A stretch of 51,701 nucleotides of DNA from Lingula anatina (Eukaryota; Brachiopoda; Lingulata; Lingulida; Lingulidae). This document shows positions 35,794 to 45,650 of this stretch, in pieces. The number at the start of each line of letters is the position of its first letter. Position 1 is the first letter of the stretch. The notes under the pieces were generated by a model. It saw only the letters and a program-made list of their open reading frames with translations, had not been told where the DNA came from and searched no databases. The DNA is taken from assembly GCF_001039355.2 (NCBI RefSeq), contig NW_019775511.1, forward strand, positions 134,783 to 186,483, in the 5' to 3' direction. Position numbers and translations under genes: made by a program.

Positions 35794-35880
35794 GCTCGTC
35801 TGTGTAGTGGTTAGCGTGCAAGACTACAAGGTGAGAATTTATGAATCCTTCTGTTGCATCTATGGGTTCGAGATCTACCT
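35794..35880 (+). other. tRNA-like / SINE-head sequence
   Basis: TGTGTAGTGGTTAGCGTG resembles an A box and GGGTTCGAGATC a B box, about 50 bases apart. A clean cloverleaf is not seen (poor anticodon stem, extra bases), so this is more likely a tRNA-derived SINE head or tRNA pseudogene. A C run follows at 35896-35909. Confidence 0.5.
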
Positions 35881-36684
35881 TTGACATACCTTACTTCCCC
35901 CCCCCCCCACTTCCCTCTATTTATTACTTGTAGCAAAATGTTTAATGGTTTTTTAATGTCTAATATGTGTACGCAATTCCTTGCTCATTACATTTACAAC
36001 TTTTTTTGTATTGTCTTTTAAGTGTCAAAGCACCAAAATAGCAAAGGGTTATTACATAATATATAATTATATTGCAATTTTCAATTTCTTAACTGTCTTG
36101 GTTTGTCTTAAATCTCAGCCCATACTTTCCAACAGCAAATTTCCATCGAGTTTTCCATCGAGTTTTTAATTTCAGCGAGTGTAAACCGAAAAATAAATCT
36201 AAGAACGGAGATCCCGCGTTTTTTGTAAAGTGATTTTTCTCTTAGGAATAAGGTTTTGAAAAAGAGAGAGAGGGAGAGAAAATAAGAATTTCGACGCAAA
36301 ACACAAAAGGTACACCCCAGTAGAAAATGACATGAAATAATATACACTTTACACATACCTCAAAGGATGAAAATAAGAGATGCCTTTGGATGGTGCCTTA
36401 TTTTGTTTAAAAAATATGGGGCAAACCAGGCTCATACATATTGTGCAGTGAGGGAGGATTATACGCCAAAAACATGCGTTAACACGCCAAAATTTGCGTT
36501 TACTAGATGAAAAATGCACATAAAATAAATTGTTTTTGTTTCTTCATTAATATGCATATAAACTGCCTGTCGGAAAACATTGTAAAATATAAAGATAAAA
36601 TGTCATATAAATATAATAAAGCAAACGTTTATTATATCTGTAAAACTAGTATGTCTCTATTTCTATTTATCTATGTCATTTCTT

Positions 36685-36922
36685 GGTGTAAACTATATAG
36701 GACATGCGTTACTAAAATATTAGGAACGCACGTCCCATTAGGACGTGCGTTACTACACGTAGGACTTACATTACTTGGGTGCCTTCGTCCTACGGACATT
36801 GAATCCTAGTAACGTATGTCCTAGGACTTCCATTCCTAGCAATGCATGCCCTAGGACTTGCATTCCCAGGACTTAGTGTCCGAGCGGACTTGCGATACGA
36901 GGACGTGCACTCCTGCCACACC
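36685..36922. mobile_element. GGTGT-TIR element with iterated GGAC..TTAC repeats
   Basis: Ends GGTGTAAACT... and the inverse of ...TGCCACACC. The interior is an array of short diverged units such as AGGACGTGCGTTACTA, AGGACTTACATTACTTGG and AGGACTTGCATTCCC, alternating in orientation so several hairpins can form. Related to the 35473 element. Confidence 0.65.
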
Positions 36923-37874
36923 GGGTCTATTAGTTCCCCAAGGTTTCTTGCTCTTAAATATAATGGTTTAAGGGTAGATAGCAAGAAGCACGATGTAAAA
37001 AAGGAATCAACCACTCCCAGGATTGACCACACTCCAAGTCGCACTAATTCCACGCAACCCATATACATGTATTTTCTTAATGAGAGTTAATCAATCCCCA
37101 AAGTTTGCTGTGTTCTAGGAGGAGATTAACAAATTGTTATTTGAATGAAAACGTGTAAACCTCCGCCACTGATGTAGACTCACCAGATTCAGCGTACGGA
37201 GTCGAGGCAACGCCGTCCCCATCCCAAGGCTATTTCGATATTGCTTCAAACCGTTTTAATTTCTTAGGGAAAAACTATTTGTGGTTGCAAAATGCCTTAT
37301 GACCTTTTTTTTTTTTTTTTTTGGTTACAAAATGCGTTTGGTTGCAAGATGCCGCTCTACAACACAAGATGATCCCCGAAGTAGACGATTCGAAGACACC
37401 ATTTGCATATTTTTTAGCCGACGGCCACGCAGCCATTATCAAAGCGGGAATCATATGCAGGTACTTGTACATTGTGTGCATTTGTTAAATAAGAACACTA
37501 CATTGTGAAAAAAACAGCACTTGCTAAGTCCGGACGTGTCCTAGCGTGTACTTGTAGCTTGTATGACGACCTGAAATAATTTTTTTACAAATAGAAGCAA
37601 AAACAGGAAAATTTTTGTCTGACTGTACCCATCCTGCACACGGTCTTTTTAAATTTCTTACCTAGTAGCCGTAGACTTTTAAGTTTTAAAGGATCTAAAA
37701 GTTTTTAAAGAGTTTATACATGTACCCATCTGCTGTTTCTCATTTAACAACAAAAATAGAAAATATATTTTAGCAAATATATCTAAAAAACAATATTGTT
37801 TTCTTCTACTTTATTCATTTTACCCGATTTTCGTTAAATGTGAATTTTAATTTATACACCTATGACTGAATAAA

Positions 37875-37912
37875 ATCTTATCTTATCTTATCTTATCTTA
37901 TCTTATCTTATA
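37875..37912. repeat. (TCTTA)n microsatellite
   Basis: About seven TCTTA units; copy 1 has only TTATCTTATCTT at the matching place (18050), so the array grew after duplication. Confidence 0.9.
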
Positions 37913-39235
37913 TTGACCGAGCAGCGAGAAGTTTTTTTATTGACACAAGCAGAGAGAAGTTTTGCTTGACGTCATCACCCAGCTGATCTTTGGAAGAGAA
38001 CAGTGTATTCTTTTTTGCCTGAAATCCGATCTGCATACACTACTTTGGCTTGTCAAGGAGGTAAAGAGAACAGTGAGTACTTCGTATTACACTATCAATA
38101 TGTATTTTGCCTAGTGAGGGCCATTTACCCATAACAATTGTTTATTTTTAGTAGACATACGCAAAAAAAACCCCAAAGAAATATAGTGCGTTTAGTAATT
38201 CAATCTTTTTTCATCATATGATGTTGATATTAATTATTTTTATGAAAGGCATACATAGAGGAGTCCATATTATCTAGGAAAAATGAGAAAATATTAAAGA
38301 TGTAGCAAAAGTATTCATGAGTGAATAAACTAGGTCTCAGTATATTGGTTTTTAACTTTTTTACTCGCTTGCTTTTTGATCTGCTGGCATAAAAAATTTA
38401 AATTGACAAATATTGTGCAAAAGAGAGACTTGAACAAAAGTAGCAATGCCACAAGTTCGTTCTTTCGTATTTCATCATTAAATTCGTCTACTAAACGGAT
38501 ATGTTTCTGCATATGATATATTTTTTCTCTTTCTATCTCTCAAAAGAATCGATGATTTTTTTCGTTTGGCATATGTAACTCACATATTTAACTTACATTT
38601 CATCATTTAATTCGTCTACGAATGCACGTTATTTATAACAGAAGTGGGAAATAACGTCTACTCAGGTTCATAATGCACTCAGATAAAGTGATTTCTGATT
38701 TGAAGTTTAAGCCTCATTCCATTTACTTGAACTATTGCTGATTTATAATCTAAAAGTTAAATCACTCCTACATTAGTTTCCTTTATAGGAGTTATACATT
38801 ATTGCAGACTACCCGGTAGCGTTAGTTAAAGTGCTTTAAAATCGGTCTATGTGATTTTAAATTGACTGAACATTGCCAATTAAAAACATGTCTCTCATAG
38901 CACGTGGAACTAAGCACCCACTGAATATTGAAATAGTTTTTTTATCTAAATTTTGCAGCAGTGGAGCAGACATAGAGAGAGCTAACATCATAAGCTGCTC
39001 AAAAGATACATGTACTTGCACATACGTTTCAAGCCTGGAATTCGTTCAATTGTAAAAAGGATATACAATAGATAATTATACAACAGAAATATATGAATTT
39101 AATACATATTATATACGTTATTGTTTAGGTCTGCCTAAATAAATGCTCTCTGCCCTGTATATCTGAAGATAAGTGTTCCCCATTATGAAAACCACTCGAC
39201 CAATTATCTTAAATATCATGTGCTACTAGGAGTTC

Positions 39236-42200
39236 TCAGTTGTTTTTCTTCGAGAGTCGTTTTTCCATTTCTGTAGCTTCTTCTCTCATTTCCAATGCAT
39301 CATTGTCCTTTCCCGATTCTCTTAGAAGATCTGCAATTTCACGAAGACTTTTGACAGTCACATCATTATCTCCAAGCACTCTGCGTTCCATTTCTAGACC
39401 CCTAAAATGCATTTCGAGACTCCCTTCAATGTCCCCCGAAAGTTTCATTTCTCTTGCTACGTCGTGGATGACAGAAGCTGTATCTTTGCTATCTCCCTGA
39501 ATTTGTTCATTGATACGGAGTGCTCTTTCAAATTCAACAAGGGCTTCTTTGTGGTTTCCCTGGTCAGATATGGCACGGGCCAGCGTGTGAATTGTTTCCG
39601 CTGTGGCTTTGTGATGTTCACCGGTAACGTTCAATCTCATAGTCAGCGCTCTCCTGAGGATATTAACTGCTTCGTCCACTTTGTTAAGTTCAATCATTTC
39701 ATACCCTTCGTAAGTTAAGGTATCTGCTACAGATGAACTTTCACCAAGCAAATTTTCGCGAATTCGTAAGGATTTGCGATAAATATCAAAGGCAGCCTCG
39801 TGGTTTCCCTCTGCTGATTTAACACGGGCTAGCTCATGTAATACATATGCTGTCTGGACGTGGTTTTCTCCAATCGTTTTTTTCATTACGTCTACAGCCA
39901 TTTTTAGGTCCTCCTCAGCGCCCTTTAGATCATTCAACTGCCGCTTCACCCCGCCCATGTTGCCAAGCACTACGGCAGTTGAATGGTGTTCACCATATAT
40001 TTTATCCATGAGAACAAAACATCGATTGTACAATACCAATGCCTCTTTCGGCTTTTCGAGGTAATACAAGGACAGTGCTGCAATGTTCAAGGCTTTTTCG
40101 TCAACGCCATCCTTCTTGCCATCTGACGCAGAAGCCAAGCAAAATATATCTCGCAGGATATCCATTACAGCCCACCCCTCCCCTAGTTTTACCTTTGCTA
40201 ATGCCTTCATAGCCAATGCGCGGTATTTCAGACGTTGGTCAGAGTAAGATACTGCTAATGACATGCACTTATCGATTACACTTAATTGTTCGGCATATTT
40301 TTCATCCCGAAAGAGTTGAAACGCAAGGGAATAGTAGCTTTCATAAAAGTCTTTGTAATCGCTGACTACTGACATCTTTTCATACATCTCTATTGCAGTT
40401 TTCAGAGATTTTATTGCACGAGTTGGGTTTCCAAGTAGCCAGTTCACACGTCCAATATAATAATGTATGGAATTAATATCAAATTGTTGTGACGTTGGTT
40501 CTTCCTGATACATATTCAGTAGGTATTCAAAGCACCTCAGGGAATCAGCGTATCTTCCTACGTGCATTAGGCTTATTGCAAGGATCTTCACAACCTGATG
40601 AGTGGCCAGCTTCAATTCCCGCGTTAATGAGTCGAAAAACGCAATATATTGGACGTAATTTTCCTTTCTACCTTCAAACAGTGCACATGCTTTACGCACA
40701 TCACGGTTTGTGAGATCATCTTGTTTTTCATCGGTTAGTGAATGTAGACTCTCTATAGGCGCCTTCATTGAGCGGATAAAATGTTCCCTAAATTTACGTC
40801 TATTGTCTTCGGCAGTTTCGCGTTGTGCGAAAGCTTGTATAAGGCTATGCATCACATACGTCTGGCTTCTTTCATCATATGTGAGGAATGAGGTATCACA
40901 CAGGGCTTCGAGATGGCGATTGCACTGTAATCCTGTGAGGTCCGAGAAGTGCTCTTTTAAAAGGGAACACGCATCTTTCTTGGTAAAAGTTGACGGGAAA
41001 AATGAAAGTATTTGATAAACTGTTTTCAAATGAGTGTCTAAGCGCTTATAGGTTAAATTGATGCAAGCGTGGGCGTTAAGATCCTTGGTACCTAAGTTAA
41101 AAATATCAATATTCATGGTCCCTTTTGTCATAAGCTCTTCATTTAATTCTCCCACTGTGCAACCCTGTTTAAGAAGGTGACCTAGAATGTGAAGTAACAG
41201 CGCGACGAAGCCACATTTCCCAGCGAGAATCTTTCCAGAAGAGGGATCTACCTTTTGAGAATAGTGCTGTAGCAGTTTAATAGAATCATTCTCAGACAAA
41301 CAGTTCAAACGGTGGTGGTGATAGTCCATATTTGACAGATGTATCGTTTCTCTGGTCGTACACAACACAAAAGCGTTGCTGCAGTTCAAATTTAACTTCT
41401 GAAGCATGTAATAGAAGTAATCACGTGTACTCTCTCCAAGCGCAGTTTCGCAATTGTCTAAAATGATGAGTACCTTTTTTTTGTATTCGGATACAATTTG
41501 GCAGGCTTTCGAGATGAGACGTTCTGTAGTTAATTGTTCCCCACTGTAGCTAGTTGAGGGTTTTAATGCGAGAAGAAGAGAAGCGGGGATGTCTTCTGAA
41601 ACACTAACATTTTTCATGTCGGCCATGATGGAACGTATCCCCCATTTTGAGATGAGTTTATCCGCTATCACCGTTGCTAGCGCTGTCTTTCCTTGCCCTC
41701 CGAAAGACTGTATTATGCCAATGCGGTGTCCTTCATCTAGAAATGCATTTATAATTTTCTTTACATCTTCTGCTCGTCCAAAGAAACAACTCGGGCGTTG
41801 TGGCAGAGGACATATTTTCTTGATGTACTCTGAAAAAAAAAAAACAAGAAATGAATTGCATTCTATTCAGAACCTTTTGGCCATTTTTGAAATGGTGGTA
41901 TAACCTTTCAAATGAATTGAAATGATACAACCACATTACACGGAGAAGCAATGGGTTTCTTTGACTATGAGATTGATTGTTACCGGTGAATATAAAAAAG
42001 GCACGACGGAAACAATTCACATGCTGGCCCGTCCATTTGTGACCAGGGAAACCGCGGAGAAGCGCTAATTGAATTCGAAAGAGCACTGCGTTTTAAGAAG
42101 CAAATTCAGGAAGATAGCAAAGATGTGCTATCCACGCCGTAGCAGGAGAAATGAAACATTTGATGACGCTGAAAGGAGTCTTGAGATGCATTTGAGGGAT

Positions 42201-43931
42201 CTAGTTATGGAACGCAGAGTGCTTGAAGACCACGCCGTTACTGTCAACAGTCTTTGCAGAATTGCACTGCTTTTAAGGGAAGCAGGAAAGACCATAGAAG
42301 TATTGAGAATGACAGAAGAAACCACCAAAATGGAAAAACGACTGTGGAAGAAACATAATCGGGAGTTGTTAGCAGCACGTGATACAGTATTTACAGATAT
42401 GATGATCGGTCGAGTGGGTTATATGGTAGAGTGCATTTGCCTCCAGAAACCTTCTTTCAAAACAAGGGATTGTTACCTTTTTGGGCATTCAGACGCGTTT
42501 GGTCATTTAAAAAGCAAAGATATACCCTCGCGAGTGTAGTAAAATAACAGACCGATCAGGCCCGTAGCCAGCAATTTCAAAAGGAGGGTTCTTTTTCTGA
42601 AAAAAGTGGACCTCTTACCATATAATCCCAATGTACCTATAGGTCATATTTTACCCAGAGTGGACCTTTTTCCAGCAAAAAAGGGGGGGGGGGTCTTTCG
42701 AACCCCCCGAACCACCCCTGGCTACGGGCCTGCCGATATTACGTCATAGCAGCAATAAGAAAACCCTGATTTTTATGGTCTGCGAAACATATTTCTGACA
42801 TTGACTTAAACGTTAAAACCAATTTGTTTGTTATGCAATTCATTAAGAACCTAAGGAAATGCATAATGCAATTGTGACTGGAATAAGAGTGTGTCACAAA
42901 TTCCAGGACCTTTAAATTCAGATATCATGATCAACCGAACCCATGGTTTCTGAGACTGGGGGTTTGCTAGATAATCACGACCCCTGTTATATATTGTGAA
43001 AGGGAGATTCTAGTACAATACAGATTCCTCAGACATCCGGACTTTATATTCCAGGACTCTATTCGTTTCTTTACATATGACAAGAGTCAGATGGCGGCAA
43101 GATGGTGTAGAGGTTGACACTAACTCAAGGATACGGGACTTAAATTGTTTTTTCTTGCCATAGACAAGTGAACCCAACGTTTGATATGGTACATTCGTTA
43201 CAGGCATACATCCATGAATGAGCTGATCGGGTGGAGAAAGTACAAACAAGTTTAAAAAGTTATATATTTAAACCTTATCACATAGACAAAGTTTGCGCGT
43301 GCGTCGCATAGTAGATGCCACATATCGATTAAACTAAATTTCACGCAGTAATGTCAACCTTTCAGCATGTCATCAAAATACACAAAAAGCAATAAGGAGT
43401 GTGGGACTACACCCAAACATGCATTGCGAGGTTTACAATACAAGTGCTGAAGAAAATAACAGTATTATCTTAGCGGAGCTATAGGAGAAATAAAATCATA
43501 TATGAAAGACATGATAAACAAAGACGAACTGAAATAACTAGTAACAAGCTATAGTTACAGAAATGTTAAAAGAAATGAAAAGAGAAAAGGGTTCACAATC
43601 AACAATTTGCAAGATGATAAATATAAATTTGATCTGCACGATAATATTGATTTAAAGATTAGAAACTCTTGAGCGCTAACTTTACTCCTACTTTCTCCAT
43701 TTTCCTCTTGCTTTGACTTTGCACGTAAAACCGATTGTCGCACAAAATTGAACGCTCTCTTACGTGTATTCCCCTATGTGTAGTGTATTGCGTGTATGTT
43801 TGTGTGTTAATGATGTGAGTAAGTGGATAATGACCTTGTGTAAGAATGAGATTGTATACGAAATTAGGAGTGTGCACGTGGTACACGTCTGTTTGTCAAG
43901 CGATGGAAAGAAAGGTGAGACTTATTGTGAG

Positions 43932-43965
<34 letters not shown>

Positions 43966-44612
43966 GATGAACTTAAACTATATTTATATGGGCTTAATTA
44001 ATCACCATATATTAGACCTGATTAATTCCCACCAATCACGAGACAGAAAAAGCACATAATTTTTAAGTTGATCACAAAATCAATGAAGCGGAAATTTTAA
44101 ACATCCGAGTGGTCAGCCCACTCTCTTATTACCAAACAAGTGCATTTGTACTTGTTAATATGGTTGGAATCGATTTTCGGTAAAACAGTACAAGGAAACT
44201 TTCTGATGCGTTTTCATTGCAGCTGAGTGAATAAAGTTATACTATGGAAAAATGGAGCACACATATCTCAATTGCTGTGTTATTTGGTTATTCACCTATT
44301 CTTTCCTTTTTGTCCTTTTCAGTAACGGAGAAGACTTCAACGTGGTTGGCCAGCCAATCATATCCATCCCGAAGGCAAGATAGAAAACTGTGAAACTGCT
44401 GGTCGGTGCCGTTCACCAGGATATTTATCAGTTTTTGGTTCTGTCCCTGGAGTGTAACTTCTTTCAAAAGTTTCTGGCACTGGCACACGGACAAAACGCC
44501 TCTAGCGATGAGTTGAGCCGAGTTTTCCTTTACATCAAATAAGCCACCTACTAAATCCCAGTTCTTTATTAGCTTGATTTGGTTCTCTATGGTTATTGGA
44601 GTAGTCATGTTT
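39236..44612 (-). CDS. NLR-B: CARD-NB-ARC-TPR receptor
   Basis: The coding exon 44296-44608 and exon 39236-41829 join in phase, giving 968 aa. Same plan as NLR-A: CARD 1-95 (ENSAQLIARGVLSVCQCQKL), FFGRAEDV, P-loop GGQGKT (148-153), Walker B VLIILDN (D229), TTRE, CGFVALLLHILG, winged helix ending in MHS, then TPRs. It has about 84 more residues in the TPR region than NLR-A: a segment running from FDIYRKSLRIRENLLG to DQGNHKEALVEFERA lies between two GNH(E/K).A repeats. The frame is open throughout, with no damage. The ATG follows an acceptor (TTAATTTTCAG) by four bases, as in NLR-A, so a non-coding leader exon is expected upstream. The 2466-base intron carries an inverted paralogue fragment and a MITE. 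Role inferred as innate-immune or apoptotic sensor; ligand unknown. Confidence 0.9.
41961..42478 (+). pseudogene. Inverted fragment of a third NLR paralogue (TPR end and 3' flank)
   Basis: Plus-strand sequence inside NLR-B intron 1. It reads LTMRL.VTGE, ETIHMLAR, GEALIEFERALR and, after frameshifts and a TAG, ERSLEMHLRDLVMERRVL and TKMEKRLWKKHN, matching the last TPRs of NLR-A/B. The stop codon is lost (CGG). The match continues into the 3' flank of NLR-A: GATCGGTCGAGTGGG and TTGCCTCCAGAAACC also occur on the minus strand near 18990-19030. The LTMRL segment exists in NLR-B but not NLR-A, so the source was B-like. Confidence 0.88.
42557..42732. mobile_element. CAGGCCCGTAGCCAG-TIR MITE
   Basis: Perfect 15-bp TIRs (CAGGCCCGTAGCCAG at 42557-42571, inverse at 42718-42732) with CCGAT on both flanks. 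Interior includes GTGGACCT repeated in both halves and a G run. It sits in NLR-B intron 1, beside the pseudogene fragment. Confidence 0.85.
42733..44295. other. Remainder of NLR-B intron 1
   Basis: About 1.5 kb of AT-rich DNA with an AT array (43937-43961). Open frames here (for example 43010-43249, 43659-43886) have no recognisable domains. Absent from NLR-A, so it arrived or was lost after duplication. Confidence 0.5.
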
Positions 44613-44790
44613 CTGAAAATTAAGAAATGATTTTAAGAAGGAATTGACATTGATGTTGTCATAAAGTTGCATTGCATTATTTGACATTACTTTGCAATTC
44701 TACTCGGAGGTGTTCTGAGTCAGTTTGAAAGAGTTATTGTCACGTTGAATAACTTGGCTTTCCTGGTTGGGGACAAAGCGCTAGCCTACT

Positions 44791-45650
44791 GGTGTCGCAA
44801 GACATAACTGGTTCACCGTTGGCCAAACATAATTCAAGGTTTGCCTAAGGAATCATCAGTTAGTCCATAGAGTGCTAAATATGATAAAACAAAGTTGACA
44901 CTATACATAAATTCTTTAATTTATTAATGACAAATCTTTATTATGGAATATCACCACTTAAATCTAGATGAGAAAAAATTTTCTTCGAATTTTCGGATTT
45001 TTTTCTTCGAATATTCTTATCTTGAAACAATATTGGAATCCAGATTCAAATGCATTATACGTGTAGCCTGCAATGAACACGATTTCTTTTTCTGTTTCTG
45101 GTGTATCTATAATTGATCTTTCGGCATATTTTGACATGTTTTGTGACACTGCCCCATAGATTTGAGCATTAATAAGTCTAGATGAGGGGGTTACATGTGC
45201 AGGTAGTTACAGAAAAGTTTTCGTGTTTAGATTTCTGCTCTGAGTTTTTGGGGTTTCTTAAAAGTACAAATTCACTGTACACTGTCTTCCTAATTTACTG
45301 TATTCCGTGATTTTTTACGAATCATCAGCATACATGCCCATTTTACCATGTTCAGTTTATTTTGCACATTGAAGCAGCTCTGTTCTTGTTTCTTTTAAAG
45401 AACACCATAGTTGACTAATAGATCCACGTAGATATATATATATAAATTTATACAACCATATTTATGCGTTTTTATTTGAAACTGTGGGCATGAAGTATGA
45501 ATGATTAATATTCTAATATACAAAAATTAAATAAGTTAAAACATCCTAGAGCGTGACATAGATTAGTTTGCTTTGCCAGTATGTTGCATCATTACCATCT
45601 CATTAGTGAGGGAAATATCAATCTATCTTTCTATCTATATGTACAATGGC
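44791..45650. other. Spacer upstream of NLR-B
   Basis: No gene supported. The NLR-B promoter and leader exon should lie in or above this stretch; no TATA box or clear initiator could be assigned. A 61-residue open frame (44964-45149, -) is unrecognised. Confidence 0.4.

Larger units (their letters stand above)
35362..37265. other. 1.9-kb insertion specific to duplication copy 2
   Basis: Copy 1 runs directly from CATGTTCCTAGCCGTTAA to the AAACTG/TTGCAAAATGCC segment (17338-17400). In copy 2 the same words are separated by about 1.9 kb. The insert holds two GGTGT-TIR elements, a tRNA-like sequence, and two diverged direct copies of GTAGATAGCA(G/A)GAA plus about 75 bases (35365 and 36970). Confidence 0.75.
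33733..44790. repeat. Segmental duplication, copy 2 (contains NLR-B)
   Basis: Collinear with 15468-22240. It is about 4 kb longer because of an insertion of about 1.9 kb (35362-37265) and a long NLR intron (2466 versus 145 bases). It lacks the two MITEs present at 16600 and 21984 in copy 1. Confidence 0.85.

Noticed and set aside
35331-37068. Two similar minus-strand open frames (35331-35555, 36790-37068)
   Set aside because: Similarity (GVW.LG, FLLSTL) reflects the duplicated margin sequence of the insert; no family recognised and neither is full length.
42128-42328. Minus-strand frame in the NLR-B intron
   Set aside because: Shadow of the plus-strand NLR fragment.
43010-43249. 79-residue open frame in the NLR-B intron (-)
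   Set aside because: No domain or splice context that fits the gene.
44964-45149. 61-residue open frame upstream of NLR-B (-)
   Set aside because: No recognisable motif; no counterpart upstream of NLR-A.
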